Part shown: piece after piece, positions 12,001 through 24,200 of the stretch
How positions within the stretch are numbered: position 1 is the stretch's first letter
How the letters are laid out: each line of letters begins with the position of its first letter
From: Gavia stellata
Lineage: Eukaryota; Chordata; Aves; Gaviiformes; Gaviidae
Reading direction: 5' to 3'
Assembly: GCF_030936135.1 (NCBI RefSeq)
Contig: NC_082598.1
Span: 16,558,687 to 16,622,686, forward strand
Length of the DNA stretch: 64,000 nt
Made by a program: the position numbers and the translations under genes
The notes under the pieces: generated by a model
Told to the model about the DNA's origin: nothing
The model's database searches: none
What the model saw: only the letters and a program-made list of their open reading frames with translations

Positions 12001-14869
12001 CTAGTACTGTCTGTTGCTGTTGCACACCTTACATTTTTTGCTGTTACTTTAAAAAGCCCATTTTATGTAAACAATCAATTTATCTGGTGTGATGCATTTT
12101 TGCCTCAAATTCAGAGTGCATTTATAGACAGTATATTACAATGTGGTCTCCACTGCTCTCCCGGAAAACCAGCTCACAGAGTTTCCTTGGAGAACGCGAC
12201 AGAGCCTGAGGTTGTGTTGTCTTTTCTACACAGTCCAGCTGTGCCAAGGAACAACCCCTTCAGGGGGACTTCAGGGAAGCTGCATCTGACAACACGTCAG
12301 TGGGAGGTGGGCTCTCCAGATCCAGCGTTGAGGTACAATCTTGCTGTCAGACAGATAATTTCCACTTTTAAATCCCCTTACATTAAATCAAATGATGAAA
12401 TTTTAAAATAAATTAAGCATTGGATACAATTTTTTTCATTATTAATGTGTTTGCAACATGCAAGAAACAGCATGAGGTTCGGGGACATGGTTCTGTACTG
12501 TCAGCACTGCCTTATGTCTGCTACAGTGGTAGGACCATAGGGACAATGTCTTTGATTACAGCTTATAGCCACACTGATGAGAGGACAAGTTTGGACAGAG
12601 AAGAAGTCCAAACAGTACGTTTTAGTGCTTCCTTCTACTGTTTTGTTATGAATTCAAAATGCTCAGTATACAACACACAAAATAGGAACAAAGCTGAGTC
12701 AGAGTAGGAGCATGGGAGTGAAATCCAGACCCACTGAAATCATGGCAAAGCTTTTATGGACTAAGAGTGACCAGTATTTTGCCACAGATGCATCTCTTTT
12801 CCTCGGCGACAGCAGTGTTATTCACCCATGAGAGGGGAAATGTGGGCAGGAAATTTGCAAATCTTCCCTTGATAGTGACAGGGAGCTCACTAAACTAAGC
12901 TCAAGCGAGAAGCCAAAATAAAGGATGGTGAAAGGGAAAGTCTGCTGCATTTTTCAGTGCTGACAATTGGACCTGTTAGTTACTTTTCCTGACTTCAACA
13001 GATTTTGTAATACTCAGTGGGAGCCAGGCACCAAACTTCTATTCGTGCCTTTCAAAATCACAATTGCAGCCACAAAAAAAAAAGTAACAGCTGTTTGTCC
13101 TTTTGCTCAGGTTCCTGCCTCTACCTCAGGACTGTTCCTAGGAGGACCTATCTCAGCCCTTTGGATCTCATGACTTTCATTTCCTGCAGTCTGTATGTAC
13201 TTTCCTCGGAACACTCAAAGGCAATGAGAAAGTATTGACATTTTGATAAGAAAAGTGCAGAGACATAACATGCCCTACAGAGCAATATGCTGTCAGCAGA
13301 CCACCTGGCAAAGGGGGCCAAGTGGCCTCCTACAAGAGTGACTCATTTTTCTTTCCACTACTTCTTGCTCAGCGAACAAAGGGGAAATGAAGGGCCCGAT
13401 CCAGAGTTTATTGACAAAACACAGAATCTCCCTGCTGGATTTGGCTTCACCATGGATTTTGGCAGCAATTCAGCCTTTAACATTTTCTACCCTTGAAGAG
13501 ACGCTAGCTGCTATTAGCCCCGGTGACAGGTTCTTCTCTTTTCTGTTTAACCTGTAATTCTTTTTCAGTTGGAGTTGTCTGTAGGGTAGCTAAGTTAACA
13601 CTTTGCTCTGGGGTGACATTTTCATTTGTAGTGTACAATCTTGTAATGAAAGTAGCTTCCAGTGACTTCTCCCTCCCTGTGCCTCTGACTCCTGTGGAGG
13701 CTCCAAAACTTCTCTATAAAGTGCTGTGGGCCTGGACTCTACCCCATGACCTTCTGTACTCTCTCCTTGTTTTCCAGTCTCTTCTCAACTCTTCTTTGTT
13801 TTATTTACTGGGTGTAGGTGGCTAGACAGGAACACTTCAAAGCCTCAGTCAGGACTGAACCCCATTGCTCCTAGCAGATACAGTCTCTGCTCTGACAGAC
13901 GTGCCTCTCAAAACAGCCGTGGCTGCATTTTGTGATGCAGCAGGACATGTTGCACCAGCTGCTGTTAGCACAGGGGAGATCAAGACCTCTTCACATGCCT
14001 TTACCTCTTCCAGTAAATCTGTATGTGTGAACCACAGTCCCAGGTAAGACAAGATCTAATAAGAGATGGTAATGAACTACAGAAAGAAAAATAGAAAATG
14101 TTTTTGTCAGGTTACATAGGCTAATAAAGAGACCTGGTCCAAAGTCCAGTAGGAATCTCACTTCTAATATCAATGTTCTTTATATCAGGACTGAAATTAA
14201 CTGCCCCTCTGTTTTGTCAAGCGATGATTCCTGTATCTCATAAGGTGACAATTCTGCTTTGGGATAGGACATCACTGGGATCTGAGGGACTTCCCCATTC
14301 TTTACACAGCTGTCCACAAAAGAGGTGAGCAATTGCAGGTTTGATGGATAAGAGAGACTGATTTATTTTCAAGAGGCAGCATTTCTTCAGGGATTTGCAA
14401 AGACAACTGGGTTTCTTGTACCATCCATCTCCTCCAAGGCTTCCTATGTATCTGGCCCTAAACTTCAGCTAAGTGTGTTTTGCCCAGTGTTTGGAGGATG
14501 CAAAGGTTGCACGCACACCAGGATTCCAAGAAAGCAACAAGAAAGTAGATGAGAGGAAAAGAACAGGGAAAAGAAAAGCCTATTGCTTTGTATCTCTGTG
14601 AAAGGCATTGAATTCTAATGCTCCCTCTCTGTTGTTCATGTCTTGCTGTGCTATCTCTAATGTAGTCTATAAACTCCTCAGTGCAGACACCTGCTTGATT
14701 TATTTGCACTCATAAGATGTTCTTTGAATAAATTGCTAACAACTACAACAATAATAATATTGTGCAACAGTGGTATTTACCATAGCTAAAGCAGACAACG
14801 GGGAGTTCCCTAACCCAGAGCAAAAAGGTAAGGAGCTTACAAGGGCAGCGCAATTAAAAGGTGCTAATA
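6063..14869. other. Long non-coding stretch
   Basis: No coding exon is recognisable. The longest open frame is 167 codons at 11908-12411 on the plus strand. It has one hydrophobic run and no family motif, so I do not call it a gene. A dense A/T-motif stretch at 10150-10560 could be a conserved non-coding element. The words at 12711-12790 faintly resemble a short palindromic amniote repeat. A run of A's sits at about 13074-13084. Confidence 0.45.
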
Positions 14870-15218
14870 TAATTAATTATTATTAACACTTGTATTTCTG
14901 TAGCAGGAGCTACAAGCAGATTCATATCCCAGTGCTGCACAGTGCTGTTCAAAAGCATAGTAAGATCATTCCTGCCTTGAAAAAGAATACATTCAAAGGC
15001 TTTGCTCTTGCAAAGTGTTCACAGATGAGGGAATAATGTACCTCTGAAAAGCAGCTTGCAGGATTCCTAGGCAATGCAGACAGAGGAGGAATAATGTTTC
15101 CATTATACAGATGGGGAATGCGGAGGTTTGCATCAGCTCACAAAGAAAACCTGGAGCAGTGCGGTGATTCCAAATCTCCTGATACCTAGTTCTGTACCTT
15201 AACTACCAGGTTGTCCTG
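14870..15218 (+). repeat. Ancient MIR-like SINE, nearly full length
   Basis: The order fits an old amniote MIR/core-SINE. It starts with 'attattattaacacttgtatttctgtagcagg' (shown in part), then 'cccagtgctgcacagtgctgtt' (shown in part) and a 'cattcctgccttgaaaaag' block. The MIR core 'attatacagatggggaatg' follows near 15102, then a tail ending 'taactaccaggttgtcctg' that corresponds to the usual 'taaccactaggccatcctgc'. Divergence is high. The family name is from memory and the edges are approximate. Confidence 0.6.
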
Positions 15219-18200
15219 AATTTGCAGCTTAACAGTATTGGGCATTTCTAAAAATTTCTTCAGTATTGAATCTTTTAGCCATTCAAAACCGAGCAATCTA
15301 AATTTAATTCTCTTGAACTGATGCTGGATTCAATTTCCTAAAAGTTTAAGATATCAAGCATAATACTATGTCTATAGAGAGAATAAAAGGAGAGTCTTAA
15401 AAGATAAAATTAATGAGACACAGACACAAAATGATAGTATGAACTTTCTAACTCCTGTCTTAATAAAGGATAATGTTCCGGTACACTGAAAACTTTACCA
15501 GAAAAATTTTATTGCATCAAATATTATATGACTTCAGGGCATAACTGATTCCTCAGGTGACAACAGTTCTTGGTTTTGGGAACTCCTTTCCTGAACTATT
15601 TCAATTAACATACATGTTTTTATTTTGTATATAACTCTTCAAATGTAAAATTTGTCCTGTTTCATCTTTATTGTTCTGGATCCTAACATTTACCCTTGAT
15701 ATTCTCTGAGAATATCATCTAGGAAAAGAATGAAGTGCAGTTTTTTAACAGTATAAGATACACATATGTGAGATACTTGAAGTTTTGTGCAAGCCAGGAA
15801 GAAAACAATTAACTCCACAATGAATCTCCTCCCTTTTAAACTCTTAAAACTGATGGGGCACCACTAAAATGAAAATCTAAAGAGGTCAGTTCTTTTTCTA
15901 TACTTTGATATGGCTAAAACTGCCAAAATAGTAATATGGCCCTTGCACTCCAGAGCCCCTCTTCTATCTCATCTCTGAGGATGCAAATTTATTTCTTGGA
16001 TGACTTCTTACTGTCAACTCTGCCTGTACCACCTCAGGCTTTTAATGCAGAAGATTCCTGATTAAAGCTCAGGTGGGTTAATCAAGATGGCTGCCAGCAT
16101 ACTAATATTTGATGCTAGTATACTTTTTAATATCACAAATTATATTAAAATAATGCTTTCTTCAGATTGTAGATCAAGCAGTCCAAAGGTAGGAAGTGTT
16201 AATATTAATGTAGATTTTGGAACTAGTGGTACCCACAAGACCATCCAGATGATTGATAGTTTTTAATTACTTGATCACCACCTATTTTTCTCACAGAACC
16301 CATGTGTTCTCAGTGCATTGAACTATGTTTTCTGTACCACTTGCTAAGTAACAACATAAAGGCTAAAGCTTGTAAAGCTAAACCATCTTGTTATGGAGTG
16401 AATAATTTCTTCATGAAGGAATGTAACTAGGGTTTTAGACTAGGCAAGTATATGAACTTCTGGATGCATTCACCAACTTTCTTCTCCTGTCATTTATTCT
16501 CCTCCCTCAAACTCTAGTCAGGAAGCTATTTGCTGAAAATATCTGTATTTTTGTTTAGTGTTTTGTGTACATATTTACTGATGAACTGTTGAGGCTGAGA
16601 GAAATCAAGACACAACCTCTGTTGGAATATATCTGTAGCATGATGTCTCTACAACTAGGAGACCTCTCCCACTTTCAGGCTATCTAATCCAGTCTTCAGG
16701 TCCTGTCTGAGTTTTTGCTATTGGTTCCTCCTTGCTACTGACTTCATGCTGACACATGGAGTCCTGTTGATTCCCTGTATTGTTGATGTAGGTTTTTTCT
16801 TCTAATCCTGTCAGGCCAGATGATCGATGAGATTGTAAGTCACATCATGATCTCTGTATGGAGATGGCATCTGACTGCTGCTCTTCTGCAGTTGTCTAAT
16901 TTCCTTCCTCTGCTTTCTGGATGATCTATGGATGATGATTTATGTAGATCATGCAGTGACTGTGTATGATCTATATTCCTCTGCAACCTGTGCAGTTGTC
17001 TTTTCCTTGCTTTCCATGGTTAGACCAATAGCAATGGAGAATCCGGTTATCTTTATTGTCTCTTGACTTCCTTTGTGTCTTCCCAGGGCCAGCACCTAAC
17101 TGCATCTTGTGGGGTGCTCTGACCTCTGAGCCGTGAGACGAAATACTTCCTACGTAATGGCAGGGTGCATTGCAAGGACACTCAGCCATGCAATAAAGAA
17201 TGCCTTCTTGGATCTCTCAGCTGTGTCATCTGGGTCTTGGTTCTCTTCAGTGTTGACTCTGATTGTCTAATACAGAGGCTGAACCTTCAGGAGAGATGTC
17301 TTGTGCTCACCTCCCCATTTGGTATCAATGTACCTTCAGTCCACTGCAGCTTAGTATCTGAACATGGTGTGGAAGGTACACTTCTACATAACGTAGTTGC
17401 AGTTTCTTGGTGAAAATTCTTCTTGAGTGTCCTGCAGACAGTATATCTCCCCAGAAATAGTGTAATTCTGTATTGTGACTATTACATTAAAATAAGAAGG
17501 GTGTGTTCCAGTCTTTTTCCAGAGTTGGATTACAATTTCAAAAAGTTCTCCTTGCTGGGGAAGGTAAGACCCTTTTCATACTTCTCACTGTTCTCTCCAA
17601 ACTCAGACACTAAAGTAGTTTTATTTCACTAGCTTTTGTATATTTATCCATCTCATGATGGAAACTCTTAAGTCTGCCCACATTATTGCTTGCTTCACAC
17701 TGTAGTCATTCTACACTCGGTAGGAGCGAATTTCTTCCTACGGCACTAGGTCTTTGCATTCTAGTGAATTCTGGAGTGCAAGCTCTCTTCCTGCTATATT
17801 CTCATCAGCATTGCACTCACCATCCACAAAGGTCTACATATGTCACAAAAGCAGACTGTGAGGCTCATCCAGCTAAATGCAGATATCTGCTATGCAGAGA
17901 GTTAGCCCACATTTGAGTTAGTCCCTTTAAGGTTATCTTACTGGAAGAAACAGGAACTCTTACACCACAGTGCAATTCCTCTTAGAGTAGGCAGGTGAAA
18001 TAGGTCAGATGAATCACTACTTAAAAGTGCCTATTTCTGACCACAGAATATAAATTGAATCCTAGGTGACTTGCTCAGTGGCTGGCATCTGCATTGTAAA
18101 TGCATTTAAATGAGACGAAACCCTCTTCCTGAGCCTGTTTCAAGTATTGACTCTCCTAATCAGCTTTTTAGCTCTTACAGCACAGGAGACCTGGTGATGC

Positions 18201-21200
18201 CCACTAGCATGCTTTGAGTGCAACATGCAGTGGTTTCCTTATGAAGCTTTCCAATGACTCCTCATCCCATACATCCTCCTGACCCCCAAATTAAATTGAT
18301 GAATATATTTTTCTTTAAAAAATACAGCAAATAACTCCTTTTCTAAAAAAGCAAATCTTTCTATGTCTAAGAAATGCACCAGCAAATGGTTTAACATTCT
18401 GATTACTGGAGAGCTTCAGTTGGGACCAGTTCTGTTGGGGTCCCTTTGTAGAAGAAAACGCAAGCTTTCTGTGGCCAGAATGATAATAAGTGGAAAGTCA
18501 CTAGTTCTGTTACCACTAGGGTTACACAACAGCAAGTGGTGGTTACAGATGCAAAAGCATGTCTCTTTTCTTCCCTAGATGAGCTTTGTGACCCCCTTTG
18601 GGTGATGCCTGCCATGCCAAATTTCAGCTTGAACAGTTGAAGCTTGGCAGAGAGTAAGCAACAGAAAGTGGGATCTCTTCAGGGCAAGGGCTGGATAACA
18701 TTAATAATAGACACTGCTACCAGCTTTTTCCTAGTTGCTCACTGACAAGGCTTTATTTCTGGTCTTTCCCATGCTTAATTTAAAATGAGAGATTCTTCAT
18801 AATCCTTGGTGATGTTCTTGGATCAGTTAGATTGGTGTAGTTACACTGCAATATCATGAACAATATTTTTTCATTAGAAGGAATACTTTCCTTCCTTAAC
18901 TTGCAGAGTTATACTCTTAGCAATGGAGAGCCACAGGCAGGCTCAATCCCTGTAATCATAAAGGTGAAATTCCCAGTTTGTGTCTTTCCTGTTAAGGCCC
19001 TGAGCAGGTGAATAGTCCTGAAGCACTGCAGCAGGACCTAAATGGTGCACAGAGCCTGGGCAAACCCTTTAAAGTACCCATGTCCTTTTCTCCTTATGGA
19101 CCTAGGATCAAATGGTTTTTTTCTTCTTGGAGGTTGGGAAGAAAACAGTTTAGTCCCCAGTTCCTCTTCTGACTTTCAGCAATGCAATACCTCCGACCTC
19201 TGAATGTCTTTGAAAAATCCTTTGCTAATCCTGACGTTTTTTTCAGTTTGCAGCTATCTGACTGATTTATAACAGTTTCAAAGGGAACTGAGCACCCCAT
19301 CTATTATCAATCAAACCTCACCTCTTGCTAAACTGTAGTAAGACTATTCCAGCTGTACGGCTGTTACTCACCAGGCACCACGTAGCAGCAGAGAGATCAG
19401 AGGTCTTGAACTTTACGGAGAGCATTCTCATAGCACTCACAGAGTTATGTACTGTTGCCGCAAATTCCCCGTGCATCATGATGAGAATATGCTACACTTA
19501 TGTAGGACAGTGTTATTTTCAATCAAATTTGTGGTGGGCAGGGATTTGATAATATACTTTCATGCTGGTCTGTTACTTGCAACACCAAGTAGATCAAGCA
19601 GCTGGAAGAAGCTTCAGAAACTCAGGACTGCCAGACTAGCTGGTTTCCTCAAGTGACTGAGGGTGGAATTCATCTTATCTGACTTTAATCTAAAAACCAG
19701 ACATCTAGCCCAAAGTAGTTTGGGATGTTTTTTAAGGCAGGTGGGGTGAACATCCCTCTGAAGGTGCCTCTTTCTGTCTGCTGACTATGGAGGGGATCTA
19801 GACAACCACTGACGTTGATTCCTGACATTTAGATGGTTGAAATAGGTGAGATGAACCCCATCCTAATCATATGGTGGGACTCCTAAATTCCTAATTTATG
19901 GAAGTAAAGAATGACAGTGTTAGAGCAAATGAGCAGTTTAGCAATCCCATGTTTCTGTCTCTGATAGTGACCAGTATCATACCAATGTATAGTCTTTGAA
20001 AAAATGGAACATGCTTGCTTGTTTTTTTAGGCCAGGTTGCTTTTTCCCCCCCAGTTTGCTTTTTTCTTTAACCATCCTCAACAAATCTATAAGGAACACT
20101 TTCTTTCCAGGAACAAGGCAAGTAATGAACATGGCTTAAAATCCAGCACGTGTATATCTCCAATAGATTGTACGCAACTGCTTTATCCTCACACCAGCTG
20201 GTGTGCTACAGACACCACAATTCAGCCTTTTTTGCTCGTACTTTTAATAGATCTGGTGTTGGTCTGCATTAGAAAGCTGCATAGAATTTGTAGTGCTGCA
20301 CAACAGCTGGGGAGCAGGAGATGGCAATTAATGCTTTCCTAGTACCTCCCTCGCAAACCCCTATGTGATATAACATAACACAATACAATGCTGAAATGAT
20401 ACCATGGCTGCAGCAGAGTTCTGCATCTCCTGTAAGTGAGCCAAGGTCAAAGAGACCTTGCTGAAACAAAGGGGTTTGACTACACATAAAGAAAAATTTT
20501 AATTAGGTAATTTTTATACTTGCAAATCCATTTTTTTCCCATAGAAAGTATTAATCCATCAGAAAAGTGAGAAATTTAACTTGACATTTCACTTCAGAGT
20601 AAATAATTCTTTATTAAAATGCTAGAATTTTTTTGAGAAATAAAATTTCCAACTTCAAGCAGCCTGGATCCCGATATTTCATCCTGAAATCTTGTAGGAT
20701 GGAAACACAAATTGCGTGGGATTAACTGTTCACCATTTTATTCATATGCTTAACCCTACCCAGACTCAAGTCCTGCAGCACTGTGTAAGGAGGGAGGCTC
20801 TCAGTCCAGTTTCTGAGAACTCACCGGTGGCTGTGGAGTGGCTGGGCTCTGCCTGGCCTTTCTGCATGCCATCTGCCTGTGACAGGTGGAACCTGAGTAA
20901 CAAAGCTTGTCCTAAACTTGTACATTGAGTTCAAATGCAATGTGGAAGCTTATTTTTGCTATGGGAGAAATCCTGCTCAATTGTTCCAGCGGTGAATTTT
21001 GCTGCCTTCCATGGGACTTGTCATCTGGAAAAACCACTGGAGAAAGACAGCACTGGCCCAAAAGCAAATGGTTGCCCTCCTCTTCTCACTGCTAAAAGAT
21101 GAGTTTTTGAAAGCAATCAAAGCAGGTTTCAATGACATTTGACTTTAAGTCTGTGTATGGTAAAACAAACCTATAAAACTCCACTTGCCCCTGCTTCTCC

Positions 21201-24200
21201 CCTCTTGATTTGCAAAGGTGGAAACTTTCAGGATGTCTTAGCTGTAGACAATAAAGTATTTTTCAAAAACACATTAAGAGTGTCAAAAACCACCTTTGAG
21301 ATGAGTAACATCTTTTAAAGTAATGGGCTAAATCAAACCAAAACCTTTGCTGACATTTTGATTGCATTTGTGTTAGTCGGTATAATGAAAAATTAACTTT
21401 ACACATAAAAAATTTATTGTAGCTTCCTTTATTGCCTAGGAAGGAAAGTTTAGCGTAGCCAACTGAACCATGCTTCTTCATGGGTTGTCACCTTATACAT
21501 TTTATTATTGTAACTTATGGGGATGTTTGTAAGCAAAGGAGTGTTATTTATTCTTCAGTTTTCCCATTTGCTCACTCGTTAGGCTCATCACGGCTCTATG
21601 TAATAAACTTCATAATATCACACATTAATGGGGTTATTTAAACTATAACTACTATAAGTTAATGTGCAAATGCTTTGCAGTTTTCCCATGTTTACTTGCA
21701 ATTTTGAAATAATGTTCAAGACGTGCTCTGAGTCTGGGAAGAATCACACACTTTACTGCAACAATGTATGGAGAAATGTACAATTATTTAATAAATATAG
21801 AAGAATTGACATTAATGTCTGTGTATTACTGGGCGTGTCTATTCTTTAAAATGATTGCTTGATACTTATTTGTGGCAGATAAAACATATTTAATGCCATT
21901 TCATGCAAATTGCTCTGACAAATACTTGCCCAAAGCAGTGCAAACTTTGGAAATAGTTAGAATATTGTCAAAGTCTCCCTTGTTTTCCTAAGAGCTAGCA
22001 AAAATGAGAAGTGGCTAAACTGCAGGTACCCAAAGGCAATAAATCTGACGATTAACTTTATTATTGCTTACTATGCATTTTCTTTTGCATGTTGGCCGGA
22101 TCTATAGATCTATAATTCTTCTGCATGCTTTCTGCTTAAAGGTTCTTTTGAAACAAAAGCTTGAGAACTTAGGGAGTAATTCCTAAGAAAGTAATTTTTA
22201 TAAGAAACTGTTATTTTCTGGTTGACTTTTAAAAGTACACGGAATATTTTTTCCTTTGTTCTCAAAACCAGAAGGTGCATGTGTGATCAATAACATAGGA
22301 AGTATCTGAGTATTGAAAACACATGGATTTTCTATTGCCTGATAGAAGTAATCAAACTTCCCATGATACCATGACTTTGTGCTGAAACTGATAAACTTCA
22401 ACCTGGCTTTTCTGATGATAATTATTTTAATTCATGATTTTCATGCACAGTAACTCTTCTTTAAATAAATTTTTAGCTATCTAACAGAGAACAAACAGTG
22501 AGTATTAAAAAGTTGATTTGATGAAACTACACCACTTTCAAAAGCACTACATCACTTTCAAAAGTTCCTATTATTCAAACGAAGCCATTGATTTTTCAGA
22601 GTACTTCCTGATCCTCCTGAGAATGACAGCTAGTGATGAGGAAACCTCTTGGTAAAAGCCAGTGATGTAAATTTGAAACACCATTTTACATGACAGATGA
22701 TAGCTATTAATTTGTGAGGAGATGTGTGTGCTTTAGTGCATATGCCTGTAAGTGAAAAGTCCAACATCAGAACAGCTCAAGCTTAAGTAAAGAAATAACT
22801 GAATGGAGGGGATAGCTAGTGCTCCTTGAAGGTCAATTCCTCTCAGTTTTATGTGAGCTATCCCTGGCTTGCCTGCTACTGCCCTGCTTCAGATTTGGGT
22901 TCCCCTCCCTTTCATTATAACAGATAAAAGGACAGGATCCTCTGTTTCGAAATGACCCTGAAAAGTTCAGACCAAAGTCCTTTTAAACTCCATTATCTGA
23001 AATTCAGAAATCCTCTATGAAATGTTGCCAAGCATTGCCATGACAACATGATGTCACCTGATGACAGAACAAGCATCGTAGCATTTAGCTGAGACTGTGT
23101 TGCTTCCTCCATGAGCAAAAAGGTGATTTTGAAAGCTGGGGTCCAGCTGGGCAAAGGAACATCTGCAATCTAACCATTCTTCTCACCTTCAGGGGGAGAG
23201 AAACCGCTTTCACTTCTCTTGCCCAGACACAGGGCAGGGTCTAAATCACACAAGCAGGAGAGGTGCATTATCACGAAGGGAGAGTGAACGGAGGATAAAC
23301 AGTTATCAGTCAGTATATGCCTTAAAGGCAAGCGAGGAAGGGAGTAGCTGGGAGCCCAACTCTGCAGACCGGCCAGTCCCCGGGGGTCATGGATAAAGCA
23401 CACAGCCGCTGCTCGGGGGCTCAGCCTGGGCAACGCGAGCGTGGCTCACCTGTCCTGTCGCACACAACACGGTATTTCACTATATTTAGCTATTTGCATG
23501 CAATTCTGACATGCTTTAAATGCCGTCTTGTGCTTTATCACTGGGTGCCTGGTGGATTTTAGACTGAGCTTTAAACTTGTGAGGGTGGATCCCTGTTACA
23601 TGGGTCCATGGCTTTGCTACTCTGGGCTTCCGCCAAGGAAAACCTCCCAGTCAATATGCTTTTCCTCCAAGCTTTTACTAACCTTCGGAGCAAGACAAGT
23701 ACAGAAATTACCCATGGAATCTGCTATGAGATGAGCAAAAATAAGATATTTTGGCACAGATTGGAGGTGAAGAAAACAGGAAAGGGGCTGCTGGAAGTCT
23801 TGGCAATTAGAAGTCCCACATACGAGCAATTGCAGCATCCTCTGGAGAAGTTTACCTGTAGTACACATACATTTTCCCTTTTTTTCCCATGCATTTCTGA
23901 CTTCTTTCATGCCTCTGAATTCTGGAATCCAGAGCGGCTGCTCAGAGGTGTAAGGCAGAGCCAAAGCCGTGCTATGCTGCACTGAGGATCTTTTGCAAAC
24001 GTGCATGTCAAAGTTCTCACTAGTTTTAATCTGAGTTCACAGTCCTTGAGGCATCAGTGAAACTAACACCTCATAATGAAACCCAGGCAAAACTGCAAGG
24101 CAAATGTGATTTCAATATTTACAGCAAATCTCAAGCACATTTCAAAGCTGTGAGCCAGCCCAGCTTTGTTGGGTTTTATTTGGATTTAAACTGAGAACAC

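Noticed and set aside
16650..17900. Suspected antisense transposon or retroviral coding remnant
   Set aside because: Minus-strand reading gives broken frames with no recognisable motif, so I could not support any family.
23608..24006. Overlapping 125- and 129-codon frames on opposite strands
   Set aside because: No domain, promoter or splice evidence. Mutual overlap suggests a chance lack of stops.
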